A stretch of DNA of 64,000 nucleotides from JAFGFY01 sp964520425 (GTDB taxonomy: Bacteria; Desulfobacterota; DSM-4660; Desulfatiglandales; HGW-15). Below the pieces are notes generated by a model that did no database searches, was not told where the DNA came from, and saw only the letters and a list, made by a program, of their open reading frames with translations. Made by a program: the position numbers and the translations under genes. Location of the stretch: NCBI GenBank assembly GCA_964520425.1, contig CAZFMX010000003.1, positions 21,607 to 85,606 on the forward strand, written 5' to 3'. Shown here in pieces: positions 1 through 7,379 of the stretch (its first letter is position 1; every line of letters begins with the position of its first letter).

Positions 1-552
1 GAATGAGGATGATTGTTCATAGAGAGGTCGCTGAACTAATAACTCGAAGAACTTCTTCCAAGCAACTTTTTCAGGCGATGATTTAATATTTCTAAACTCA
101 AGGCATTGAAGTGGGCCAAAGACTGCTATTGCGCCTTTCTTTTCTCGAGTGACCTTACATAGAACAACTCCACTAACTGAGATTTTCTGGTTATTGATCA
201 TTCTTGTGTTGGTATCTATTGAGAATATTGCATCATAATCTGAATAAATAGTATTTGTGTTAACCTGTATTTCGTTACAATCGAGCTCCAGCCTATTGAT
301 AATCTTTGAGCCTTTCTTTCGGTCATAGAAGGAGTGATAATATGCTTTTTGACTTTTTATCACTCGTTCCCCTTGAACAAATTCGATCTGACCATCGTGA
401 GTTATACCCACGCCATCAACTCTAGTAGGTTTGCCAAAGTCTACAACAATACAATTCTGTCTTTCCTTCGGCTTGTTTAGACAGCAGTTTTTATACTTTT
501 TACCACTGCCGCATATACATGGTTGATTTCTTCCAATTTTCTTGTGTTTCAT
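1..552 (-). CDS. SEC-C motif protein, 3' end cut by window edge
   Basis: The minus strand is open from an ATG at 552 to base 1, exactly 184 codons with no stop, so the C-terminus lies outside the window. Near residues 12-25 it carries PCICGSGKKYKNCC, a good match to the SEC-C zinc motif (CxC...CC) of SecA C-termini and many small accessory proteins. The remaining ~160 residues are hydrophilic and beta-prone, and I do not recognise them as a family. SEC-C modules bind zinc and usually mediate protein contacts; the role here is unknown. No clear Shine-Dalgarno precedes the ATG, so the start rests on the motif lying at the N-terminus, as is usual for stand-alone SEC-C proteins. Confidence 0.75.
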   Translation of the reverse strand, partial: MKHKKIGRNQPCICGSGKKYKNCCLNKPKERQNCIVVDFGKPTRVDGVGITHDGQIEFVQGERVIKSQKAYYHSFYDRKKGSKIINRLELDCNEIQVNTNTIYSDYDAIFSIDTNTRMINNQKISVSGVVLCKVTREKKGAIAVFGPLQCLEFRNIKSSPEKVAWKKFFELLVQRPLYEQSSSF

Positions 553-789
553 GAGCTTAAAAAGGCAGTAAATCCTCAGGACCTTAAAAGAACAAAGACA
601 CCCAGACTTCATTATAGCTACGAACGCACTCCAAGCATCATAGTATGCTCATTTTATCATGGTATCAAGCGATTTAATATTTGGAAAACACACAATAAAT
701 TGCAGCCGAACCCTTGATACGGCATAATATGTACTTAGATTATTAATTGTATAAAAAGATTCAAAAGCAAAAAAAGGAGGAAAAAGTAA

Positions 790-996
790 ATGAACTATAA
801 AGCCGAAAAAGTTGTGATAGTTTTAACTATCAGTCTTATGGCCTATGGCGCTATAGCCTACCATAAAGATGAGGACCCACATATTCACCCTACGACGTAT
901 ACCACCATGACGGCAAACATTAATACCTCTGGCGTGACCGCTTCTCAAACTACAACGACAACTACGACGCTGCCTGGTGATATAGCCCAAAACTGA
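790..996 (+). CDS. Small secreted or anchored Thr-rich protein
   Basis: A 68-residue protein preceded by a very strong ribosome binding site (AAAGGAGG, 9 nt before the ATG). Residues ~8-25 form one hydrophobic segment that could be a signal peptide or an N-terminal anchor. The rest is polar, with a His/Asp patch (HKDEDPHIHP) and a run of threonines near the C-terminus. No family recognised. It sits in an accessory stretch with a second small gene 28 bp downstream, so the two may be co-transcribed. The RBS and membrane segment make it credible despite its size. Confidence 0.55.
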   Translation: MNYKAEKVVIVLTISLMAYGAIAYHKDEDPHIHPTTYTTMTANINTSGVTASQTTTTTTTLPGDIAQN

Positions 997-1024
997 GCAA
1001 TATAGGTTACCAGAAGAGTACGAA

Positions 1025-1225
1025 ATGGATTCTATTTATTATTCTAAAGAGGACGAGTATTATGGTTTCTTCTATGATAAAGAAGAAAAACTTGCCTGGG
1101 CTGTTCACATGCCTAAACTGGTTTCTGGCAACACTGGAGTAGGCAGAGATGTGGGTAGTTTTGAGGGCATACAAAGCAAAGAGGAAGCTTGGGAAAAACT
1201 AAAGAATATGGTTGATGACCTTTAA
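1025..1225 (+). CDS. Small acidic hypothetical protein
   Basis: A 66-residue acidic protein, soluble and without signal peptide, rich in Tyr, Asp, Glu and Lys. The segment from about residue 15 (FFYDKEEKLAWAV) to the C-terminal helix (KEEAWEKLKNMVDDL) has the look of a small alpha/beta domain, but I cannot assign a family. The RBS is weak (AGAAGAG). It follows the Thr-rich gene on the same strand and is followed by a non-coding palindromic repeat. Confidence 0.4.
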   Translation: MDSIYYSKEDEYYGFFYDKEEKLAWAVHMPKLVSGNTGVGRDVGSFEGIQSKEEAWEKLKNMVDDL

Positions 1226-1304
1226 TCCTTGAGTTTGCGAGTAAGGAGGCTATTATGGACTGGTATGCAGTGGCGACAGTCGTCGCTCCTTGACGTCTTA
1301 CATT

Positions 1305-1386
1305 TAACACCTCGCTGGTGCCCAGGGATTGACCAAAATCCAATACCATTATGGCCTATTAAAAGATTTGATTGTGGATTTTGGAT
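1305..1386. repeat. Dispersed palindromic repeat, copy 1
   Basis: The segment contains the block CACCTCGCTGGTGCCCAGGG, then CCAAAATCCA, and 34 bp later TGGATTTTGG, which pairs with it. The same order of blocks recurs near 50617-50695 and, in shortened form, at 51969-52025. It lies between a small plus-strand gene and uspA and has no convincing coding capacity. It looks like a REP or MITE-type extragenic palindrome. Confidence 0.6.
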
Positions 1387-1579
1387 AAGTAAAGGGATTG
1401 ACAGGATGCTTGTCCAAAGACTAATTTAAGGGTGGTATCAGTTCCGGAAGGCAGGACACTCGTGTTTCTCCAGGAACGTTTAGGTGATGTCCTGTCCGAA
1501 GTAATGGCAGCAGGGCAGTCCGAGTCAGGCTCGGGCTGAAATATGGAAAAACGAAAGTAGAGGAAAAGAAGGAGAAGAA

Positions 1580-2053
1580 ATGAGTAATCTGAATCGTATT
1601 CTTGTTGTATCTTTGTCTACCCAGCATTGTCTGAAGGCGGTCCAATGGGGGATTTCTCTCGCCAGGAACTACGACGCCAAACTCTATATCATCCATATTA
1701 TTCATAACCCTTTCGGTCTGGAAGGATGGAATTTGCCCATCCCTTCTATGACTACCCTGCAGGAAGAATTCGGTACAATGACTCGGAAGGCAAAAGAAGC
1801 CTTGGATCAATATATTGAAGCAGAGGATACAACAGGTTTGGACATAGAGGAGGCTGTCATAGACGGGGATCCTAAGGACGAGATCTCAAAATTTATAGAC
1901 AAAGAGCAAATTGATCTCTTGGTTATGGCCGCCCACGAACAGGATCATATCGAACACTTCATTTCCGGGCGTGAAATCCACAATCTTGTCCGAAAAATGC
2001 CGTGTTCCTTGTTTCTGGTCCGGAGAGAATTGGAATATAAGCGTTTTGTGTAA
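1580..2053 (+). CDS. Universal stress protein, UspA family
   Basis: A 157-residue single Usp domain, the usual length for the family. The N-terminal strand (RILVVSLSTQ) and the C-terminal end (MPCSLFLVRR) match the UspA fold. The ATP-binding signature GxxG-x9-G(S/T) is only partly kept: ISGREIHNLVRKMPC retains the last glycine but the first glycines are replaced (AAHEQDH), so nucleotide binding may be lost. The RBS is strong (AAGGAGAA). The next gene, a VanZ-like membrane protein, starts 14 bp after the stop, so the two probably form an operon. Cytoplasmic; the stress role is inferred from the family. Confidence 0.85.
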   Translation: MSNLNRILVVSLSTQHCLKAVQWGISLARNYDAKLYIIHIIHNPFGLEGWNLPIPSMTTLQEEFGTMTRKAKEALDQYIEAEDTTGLDIEEAVIDGDPKDEISKFIDKEQIDLLVMAAHEQDHIEHFISGREIHNLVRKMPCSLFLVRRELEYKRFV

Positions 2054-2067
2054 TAGGGGCCCATGAG

Positions 2068-2454
2068 GTGAAGGACCTCAAATTCATCAAACTATGGTTG
2101 GCCATAGGTTTTTTACTCGTGGGGCTGGTCTGTTTCTTGACCCTAACCCCTTCTCCACCCGATATGGGTGACTTCCCTGAAAGTGATAAGATTGGACACT
2201 TTGTCGCCTATTCCGCCATGATGCTATGGTTCGGTTTCATCTATCTGCGTGGAAAGCGTTACATGAGGGTGGGGCTTGCATTCATCATCATGGGTGTTGT
2301 CCTGGAACTGATTCAAGGGATGTTGGAATATAGAAGCTTCAGCTACTTGGATATGGGCGCCAATGCCTGTGGCGTGATGATCGGATGGCTCCTGGCAAGG
2401 ACACGTTTGGCTGATGCGTTAGTCTATGTGGAGGGGAGGTTTAGCAAGTTGTAA
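2068..2454 (+). CDS. VanZ-like membrane protein
   Basis: A 128-residue inner-membrane protein with four predicted helices (about residues 8-25, 48-64, 70-88, 100-115). SDKIGHFVAYSAMM near residue 40 is the characteristic VanZ signature (DKxxHxxxY). The chosen start is GTG at 2068; the nearby ATG at 2063 is in another frame and hits a stop at once. VanZ-family proteins are named for low-level teicoplanin resistance in Enterococcus, but most bacterial copies have no known function. It follows uspA closely. Confidence 0.8.
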   Translation: MKDLKFIKLWLAIGFLLVGLVCFLTLTPSPPDMGDFPESDKIGHFVAYSAMMLWFGFIYLRGKRYMRVGLAFIIMGVVLELIQGMLEYRSFSYLDMGANACGVMIGWLLARTRLADALVYVEGRFSKL

Positions 2455-2456
2455 GC

Positions 2457-2939
2457 CTACAGTTCTTTTAGCCTGTTGATGAGATCCGTCGTGGAAAAGC
2501 CCGTGACAAAGGGGATGCTTTTGACCTCCCCACCCGCTTCTTTGACCACATCCGCTCCAATAATCTTGTCTTCCGGCCAGTCCCCACCTTTGACGAGGAC
2601 ATCGGGCATCAGATATTGAATGACCCTTAGGGGATCTTTTTCATCGAAGACGATCACACCGTCCACACAACCCAGGGCTGCGAGTATCTCCGTCCTCACT
2701 TCTTGCGGCTGGACAGGCCTCTCATTCCCCTTGATCGCCCTGACCGAGGTATCGCTGTTAATGGCCACAATCAGGTAATCTCCCAGTTCCCTGGCAGCAT
2801 AGAGGTAGCGGGTATGGCCGGGATGGAGAATATCGAAACAGCCGTTGGTGAAAACAATCCTTTTGCCTTTCGATTTCAAGTCATCGATCTCCTGCTTCAT
2901 ACTCAAAAGTTCTTTTATCTTGGAGCGATATGATTCCAT
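2457..2939 (-). CDS. rfaE2: Heptose-1-phosphate (ADP-heptose) cytidylyltransferase-type nucleotidyltransferase
   Basis: A 160-residue stand-alone nucleotidyltransferase corresponding to the C-terminal half of HldE. NGCFDILHPGHTRYL near residue 27 is the classic cytidylyltransferase HxGH motif, and GFSTTDLI at the C-terminus corresponds to the STT motif of RfaE2. The family transfers an adenylyl group to heptose-1-phosphate to make ADP-heptose for LPS inner core. The frame stays open about 80 codons further upstream, but that stretch is repeat DNA. The start at 2939 is chosen for the AAGGA RBS and because HldE-type proteins begin there. A kinase partner (HldE-N) is not in the window. It converges on the VanZ gene with only 2 bp between stops. 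Confidence 0.85.
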   Translation of the reverse strand: MESYRSKIKELLSMKQEIDDLKSKGKRIVFTNGCFDILHPGHTRYLYAARELGDYLIVAINSDTSVRAIKGNERPVQPQEVRTEILAALGCVDGVIVFDEKDPLRVIQYLMPDVLVKGGDWPEDKIIGADVVKEAGGEVKSIPFVTGFSTTDLINRLKEL

Positions 2940-3050
2940 TTTTGGTTCCTTATAGTAAGTGAATAAGGATTTACCACCCGCTTCGCTAGAGGCATCCGCC
3001 GTCGCTATAAGCTTTGACGGGACAGGCAGCGAACGCTGAGGGGAATTTCT

Positions 3051-3118
3051 TTTTTCATCGACGGTGAGTCCCACACAGAGAGAATCGTTGAGCGGGATAA
3101 AATTCCGTCGATGAAAAA
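3051..3118. repeat. Inverted repeat in rfaE2 upstream region
   Basis: TTTTTCATCGACGG at 3051-3064 is the exact reverse complement of CCGTCGATGAAAAA at 3105-3118, giving 14-bp arms around a 40-bp spacer. Next to it (2981-3030) lies a GC-rich block resembling GCATCCGCCGTCGC...GGGAC seen again at 38850-38890. The region is 112 bp upstream of the rfaE2 start and non-coding. Confidence 0.55.
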
Positions 3119-3299
3119 CCACTCTAGCAGCTAAAGCTACGATTTGAAAGGCCGAGACCTTGATAGTTTGAATACAGCATCGCATTTGAGTAGACTCTTC
3201 ATTCCAGGTGAATGGATTTTGCTTTTCGGCGTCTCAGCGAAAAGCAAAATAAATAATCAATTCTCTGTGATCTCCGTGTCTCTGTGGTGATATGCCATG

Positions 3300-4055
3300 T
3301 TAGTAAGCTCCGGCTGTTCTTGCCAGGACAAGACCGAATACTCTTTCGGCTCCTGCCCGTTTTAAGACGCGGGCGCACTCATTCAGGGTACTTCCTGTTG
3401 TGGTCACATCATCCACGAGCAAAATGTTTCGGCCTTTAACGGCTTCCTGGTTTGTGATCTCAAATGCCCTGCGGACATTCCTTTTTCTCTCTTCGCTTTT
3501 GAGCCCTGTCTGCGGCTGTGTATATCTTATCCTTCTCAGGGATAAAAAGTCCAGTTCTGTTCCAAGCATGGAGGCGACATGCCTGGCCAAAAGGAGGCTC
3601 TGATTAAAGCCCCTTTCACGCAAACGCTTGGGGTGGAGAGGGACCGGTATGGTCAGGCATTCGGCTGTCGTTTCCATCCATTCCTTAACAAAGGAGGCCA
3701 GGAGGGGGCCGAGGGAGTCGGCCAGATGGGCTTTGCCCGCATATTTGAATTGATGAATGGCCTCCATGATGCCCCCTTCGTAGAGATAAGGGGCGCGGAC
3801 CATGTCAAAAAATGGTCTCTTCCTCAGACAATCCTCACAGGGATGATCCTCCTCCTTCTTTGAAGCAAAAGGTCTGCCGCAGACGGTGCATAGGGGAGAG
3901 GTGATTTCAGAAAACCCATCAAAGCAGGCCTCACAAAAGAGGAGTTCTTTCTGATCTTTCCTGGCCCTGTTTTTCCATAGGAACTCCCGGCAGATGGCGC
4001 ACCTGGGAGGATAGATCAGGTCAATGAATGGTTGGAATAATTTCACGGTACTCAT
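3300..4055 (-). CDS. comF: ComF-family phosphoribosyltransferase-like protein
   Basis: A 251-residue protein with the standard ComF layout. An N-terminal double zinc ribbon (CAIC, CEAC, CTVC and CEDC in residues ~17-75) is followed by a type I phosphoribosyltransferase domain with the PRPP loop ILLVDDVTTTGST near residue 210. ComF proteins assist single-stranded DNA uptake in competence, or have an unknown nucleic-acid role in bacteria that are not naturally competent. No other competence genes are in view. Its length and motifs are complete, so it should be functional. Confidence 0.88.
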   Translation of the reverse strand: MSTVKLFQPFIDLIYPPRCAICREFLWKNRARKDQKELLFCEACFDGFSEITSPLCTVCGRPFASKKEEDHPCEDCLRKRPFFDMVRAPYLYEGGIMEAIHQFKYAGKAHLADSLGPLLASFVKEWMETTAECLTIPVPLHPKRLRERGFNQSLLLARHVASMLGTELDFLSLRRIRYTQPQTGLKSEERKRNVRRAFEITNQEAVKGRNILLVDDVTTTGSTLNECARVLKRAGAERVFGLVLARTAGAY

Positions 4056-4489
4056 CAGGTCTCTAGCCTTACCGATATATCTATCAAAGAGTTTCTAATT
4101 GTCAAGACAAAAATGTAGTTATTCTAAGGCCTTATGCAACTCATTGATTTCCAAAAAATGGTCTTTTACACATAATTCTGTGACTATGTGGGCTGAAAAA
4201 AATGAGGTAACGGGGATTTTTGTTGAGAGAAAGTGATTGTCTATCAAATGCACTTTTTCAAATGAGGCAAAAAGGATAATATGTTATTGGGTTAGGTATT
4301 CAAACACGGGTTGTGCGGCGAGAGAACCGAGTGCTCCACTAGCGGAAAGGTTAGGCCAAAAATGCTATTAAACTATGGTGAGATTATGCCTAAAATTACT
4401 GCCAACCATTTTAAAATCAATGCAGATAAACCGCCAAAAAAACCAGTGATTAATGAATAAACTAAATTCTTTTTTCTATCAGTTGATTT
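4056..4489. other. Long intergenic region, possible cassette 3' part
   Basis: No gene of normal size is present. On the minus strand, 4373-4471 is open and would encode a ~33-residue tail with a Gly/Leu/Ile-rich membrane segment (SLITGFFGGLSALILKWLAV), but it lacks a usable start codon, so it is probably a gene remnant. GTTAGGC at 4350-4356 and GTTAGGT near 4288 match the integron core-site consensus GTTRRRY, but a properly inverted partner is not evident here. Confidence 0.4.
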
Positions 4490-4831
4490 TTATAACAATT
4501 CTTGATGTCCAGAAGGAGACGAACCCGGTTTGTGTTTAAAAAAACCTTTGCATCCACGGTGACTTCGGTTAACTTCATCTAATACTTCTTCTAAAGGGTA
4601 AGGATAGGAATACGTCAAATCTAGATCTACCCATAGTGACCTGAAACACCTAATTTCGTCTAAGGGAGGGCAGCCGCCAGCGGAACATCTGCAATACAAC
4701 GATATCCTTTCTGAAGGAGTCAATTCTTGCCTATCTACAGCAAGAAATCCACAAGCGAGACAGGTAATCCCAAAAGGATGTCGAATGTATGCGAGTAACT
4801 TGCGATACTTTCCTTTAAATTTGCTAATCAT
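4490..4831 (-). CDS. Cysteine-rich hypothetical protein
   Basis: A 113-residue protein with an RBS (AAGGATGA) placed well before the ATG. Cysteines at CLAC (residues ~24-27), CRC (~47-49) and three single positions suggest a small zinc-binding fold. No membrane segment or signal peptide. I do not recognise the family. Its start lies 40 bp after a site that looks like an integron attC, and its own 3' side holds a decayed core-site-like sequence, so it may be a captured gene cassette. Confidence 0.55.
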   Translation of the reverse strand: MISKFKGKYRKLLAYIRHPFGITCLACGFLAVDRQELTPSERISLYCRCSAGGCPPLDEIRCFRSLWVDLDLTYSYPYPLEEVLDEVNRSHRGCKGFFKHKPGSSPSGHQELL

Positions 4832-4871
4832 ATAAAATCATCCTTTTTTATATGTGTGACGATTCATAAGG

Positions 4872-4949
4872 ATTTAACGGGCTAGCTGATGTGTGCGGTG
4901 GCTTTTTACGTCGGCTGTAGCGCCTTCTTTGAGAAGCATGATGTTAAGC
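4872..4949 (-). other. attC-like integron recombination site
   Basis: Read on the minus strand, the segment begins with GCTTAAC (fits RYYYAAC) and ends 78 bp later with GTTAAAT (fits GTTRRRY). The left core starts 4 nt after the stop of the upstream gene (4954-5301), and the next gene starts about 40 bp past the right core. That spacing is exactly what is expected of gene cassettes. The interior holds CAGCCGACGTAAAAAGCC, which recurs almost unchanged in the spacer at 8352-8457. No integrase gene is in the window. The core match alone is weak evidence; the position and recurrence add to it. Confidence 0.45.
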
Positions 4950-4953
4950 GCTT

Positions 4954-5301
4954 TCAATCGTTACGTATTCTCCGTTTCAGTGGAAAAAATACAGAGTTTC
5001 TAAACCAGCTATTAAAAAAGAATACATAGGTAATACATAAGAAATCAATAATAATGAACATGACTTTGTTTCCTTCCAGACCTTGTGCTTTATCGATCAA
5101 GACAAGGCATGAAGCAATTGTAGCTCCATATACTGTAAACAAGCTTCCCATCGACTTTTCACCGCGAACTACCTCCGCATTAATCTCTGCTCCTCGTTTC
5201 ACTCGTTTCCGAATTTGTAGGTCTCGTAATAGTGCATAACATGCAAACAGAAGAATCAAGGCTTGCGCAAAAAGCATAATATATGGATCTGTATTGTTCA
5301 T
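4954..5301 (-). CDS. Small membrane protein, hypothetical
   Basis: A 115-residue protein with three hydrophobic segments (residues ~8-25, 54-69, 78-97) and a basic linker and C-terminus (RKRVKRG, KRRIRND). No family recognised. Upstream of the ATG lies GTTAGGTACTAGGA, which combines a core-site-like GTTAGGT with a short RBS. The gene ends 4 nt before an attC-like site. Its compact fit between the two sites suggests a gene cassette. Confidence 0.55.
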   Translation of the reverse strand: MNNTDPYIMLFAQALILLFACYALLRDLQIRKRVKRGAEINAEVVRGEKSMGSLFTVYGATIASCLVLIDKAQGLEGNKVMFIIIDFLCITYVFFFNSWFRNSVFFPLKRRIRND

Positions 5302-5830
5302 TCCTAGTACCTAACTGTAGAATTAAGCCATGCGCATGTTAGTAGGAACCACAAAACCCCACTTCTCCGTCATGAGAAAATGGGGCCTTGATAGTTAGTC
5401 CATGTCACCCTCGCGATTTAAGGGTTAACGGCCAAAATCCTGAATCTGGGCAAAACTAATCGAAAATAGAGACCTTTGTCAAATATAATCTTCTTTAAAG
5501 AGAATGCCCCTGGCAAGGCAAGTGGGGGGCCAGGCCAGGGGCGGAGGTTGGCCATGGAGCGCTAAAAACCATGACAGGTATTGATGTATCTTACTGCTTG
5601 GGGCTAGTCTATCCGTAGAAATACTGATTTTTTAGGGAGAGAAACCTTAGATTGGGAGAAGGAATGGAGGGTGTTCGGGACATGAGACCATCAGCCTCCG
5701 CCAAAGCTTCGGCCCGAAAGGCATAACTGTAAGTCACTCCAAGGTATCAAACAGTCGATATTGTATTCAGCTATTTTTTTCCGATGACACTCATTTAGAC
5801 GACCTTTTTTCGTTTCTAGAGCCCAAGATG
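5302..5830. other. Intergenic region with leader module A
   Basis: No gene. Read on the minus strand it holds, in order, the conserved box at 5607-5660, a CATGG...CCATGG hairpin, a hairpin of GCCCCTGGC with GCCAGGGGC (5505-5542), and a terminator-like hairpin followed by TTTTG (5352-5385). The same order of elements, with clearly similar sequence, occurs at 20230-20539. The nearest downstream gene on that strand is the small membrane protein at 4954-5301. Confidence 0.6.
5607..5660 (-). promoter_or_regulatory. Conserved upstream box A
   Basis: Minus strand: AATCTAAGGTTTCTCTCCCT followed by AAAAAATCAG and ending in GATAGAC. It is shared with the boxes at 7180, 9575, 20484 and, partly, 27330. 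The core contains CCCT...AGGG half-sites. It may be a binding site or a promoter; the function is inferred only from its repeated position upstream of exported or membrane proteins. Confidence 0.5.
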
Positions 5831-7000
5831 TCAGAAGATTAAGAAATTGAATGTTCGTGTGACGTCCCTGACCATAACAGGTTTTCCATCGACAAATCGT
5901 GGAGCAAAACGGTATTGTTTCACGGCTTCTATTGCCGGTTCGACAAAGTCTTTAGGGCCATCCAGCATTTTCACTCTAATATTTCGTGTAAAGCCTTTCT
6001 CATCCACATCAAATTCCAAGACCACAGTCCCTTCATTCATTTTTTTTACATCGATATTGGTACCGGTTTGTTGCTTAATTACATTCTCTGGGAAATTAGG
6101 TTTTTTTAAGAATAGGGGCTTAAGATTTGAGATACCCGCTTCAGCCTGCTTACGTCCGATGACCAGAAGATGTTCAGTGGCCAATTCACTTTCTCCCAGG
6201 TTTTCCAAGGCTTCCACCAGGAAGGCCCGTGCAGTCTGTTCAAAATCTGGACCTACTCTCTCTTCATTCATTGCGAGTAAAGAGCTTTCCAGATGTGTTC
6301 TGGCATCCATGTAACGACGATGCCCTAACTCGAGCTTGCCCATGATAAATTCAACACGACACATATCAGGATGAGGAATATCCAGGTCTTTGAGAATCTT
6401 GTATCCCCTTCTGATTTTCCTCTCGCCGTTTTGAGCCTGGTTGATCAACTCGATATGCCCCAGATCGACCAATAACATCCCATATTCAGCAGAATTCTTT
6501 CCATGGACTTTTTTAGCGATGGAGAGAGCCAGTTCGTGTAATTTGTACCACTTCGATTTGTAGTCTGCAGTCCGACGGGCATCACTCAAGTCAACATATA
6601 AGCCGATTAATTCCGGAGCTTGGCTACCGTAAACCTCTTTGTACAAGTCGACAGTGTCAGAAAGGACATCGCTTGCTTCTTTTGCTTTGCCTGCTCTGAG
6701 TAGGTTGATGCCATAGTCGTGGCTGAGAATCACAGTAGTCTTGGATTTGGCTCCAGAAACGGCTTTACTAAGTTCCAGAGCCTGCTCGACGTAGGGTAGA
6801 GAACTAACATATTTGCCCTGATGAAAAAGGCTTTTATATTGGGAATAGACTTCCTTGAGTTTTACCTTGTCTGAATCGGCAGCCCAGATTGTTGTAGACC
6901 ATAGGGTGCAACAAATGCACATCATTGCAAACAGAAGTCTCCTAGTCGGTCTGTTGCTGCTTGACAGGAGATCATAGGATTGTCCCATAAAACACCCCAT
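5831..7000 (-). CDS. TPR protein with C-terminal TonB domain
   Basis: A 389-residue exported protein. An N-terminal basic stretch followed by a hydrophobic segment ending in AADSDK (residues ~20-42) is a signal peptide or anchor. Residues ~45-290 are helical repeats of TPR type. The last ~75 residues (GTVVLEFDVDEKGFTRNIRV ... QYRFAP) match the TonB C-terminal domain, including the conserved YRFAP-like strand. TonB_C domains contact outer-membrane receptors, but with TPRs in place of the usual Pro-rich spanner this is a periplasmic variant. The ATG at 7000 overlaps the stop of a short PEP-CTERM frame (TAATG), with AGGAGG 14 nt upstream, so its translation may be coupled to that stub. Confidence 0.75.
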   Translation of the reverse strand: MGCFMGQSYDLLSSSNRPTRRLLFAMMCICCTLWSTTIWAADSDKVKLKEVYSQYKSLFHQGKYVSSLPYVEQALELSKAVSGAKSKTTVILSHDYGINLLRAGKAKEASDVLSDTVDLYKEVYGSQAPELIGLYVDLSDARRTADYKSKWYKLHELALSIAKKVHGKNSAEYGMLLVDLGHIELINQAQNGERKIRRGYKILKDLDIPHPDMCRVEFIMGKLELGHRRYMDARTHLESSLLAMNEERVGPDFEQTARAFLVEALENLGESELATEHLLVIGRKQAEAGISNLKPLFLKKPNFPENVIKQQTGTNIDVKKMNEGTVVLEFDVDEKGFTRNIRVKMLDGPKDFVEPAIEAVKQYRFAPRFVDGKPVMVRDVTRTFNFLIF

Positions 7001-7173
7001 TAGCTCTTTCTTAACCTCCTCTTTAATCCTGCGATACCAACAAGACCACGACCTAACAGAAGCGTGGTGCCGGGTTCGGGGACAGGGGAAGCAAGTTTCA
7101 CGTCATCAAAATAGACCACATTCTCAAAGCCTGTATGAGAAGCCAATATGAGAGTAGTATAAAGAACTGACAT
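7000..7173 (-). pseudogene. PEP-CTERM protein C-terminal stub
   Basis: A 57-codon frame from ATG 7173 to a TAA that overlaps the next ATG. Its last half reads VPEPGTTLLL, then a short hydrophobic helix, then KRRLRKS, which is the full tripartite PEP-CTERM sorting signal recognised by exosortase. There is no signal peptide and hardly any mature domain. An in-frame stop lies upstream, and the conserved box at 7180-7237 is only 6 bp away. The simplest reading is that most of a PEP-CTERM gene and its leader were deleted, fusing the promoter box to the tail. An exosortase is expected elsewhere in the genome. Confidence 0.65.
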
Positions 7174-7179
7174 GAAGAA

Positions 7180-7237
7180 GTCTATAGGGGAAAGCCTGAT
7201 TTTTTAGGGAGAGAAATCTTAGATTTGGAGTGAGGGG
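7180..7237 (-). promoter_or_regulatory. Conserved upstream box B
   Basis: Minus strand: CCAAATCTAAGATTTCTCTC, then CCTAAAAAATCAGGCTTTCC, then CCTATAGAC. It is nearly identical to box C and close to boxes A and D. It lies directly in front of the PEP-CTERM stub. Confidence 0.55.
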
Positions 7238-7332
7238 ATTAGAAGAGCATGGATATTCGGCCTGATCATTTACTACGTATCAAAGTCTCTGTTTCAGATG
7301 ATATAAAAAAACGATAGGTTACTATGGGAAGT

Positions 7333-7379
7333 GTTTAACTCTTGCGCATAAGCGGTTGTTCGGCGCAATCTATTTAAGG
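7333..7379 (-). other. Weak attC-like end after the kinase fusion gene
   Basis: On the minus strand, the segment right after the stop of the 7374-8351 gene contains a small GCGC-based palindrome (TTGCGCCGAAC...TATGCGCAAG) and ends in GTTAAAC, which fits GTTRRRY. The inverse core is degenerate (CCTTAAA). It is listed because the other two putative cassette ends in this stretch have similar placement. Confidence 0.25.

Noticed and set aside
1113..1810. Minus-strand frames opposite the small genes and uspA
   Set aside because: No RBS, no domain; they are shadows of plus-strand genes and of the palindromic repeat.
2940..3185. N-terminal extension of the rfaE2 frame
   Set aside because: The extra codons lie in inverted-repeat DNA and do not match the family; a good RBS precedes the later ATG.
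5505..5542. Sigma-54 promoter (TGGC-N7-TTGC) in leader A
   Set aside because: A match exists in one copy on the minus strand, but the corresponding bases are not kept in leaders C and D, and the segment is better explained as a hairpin.
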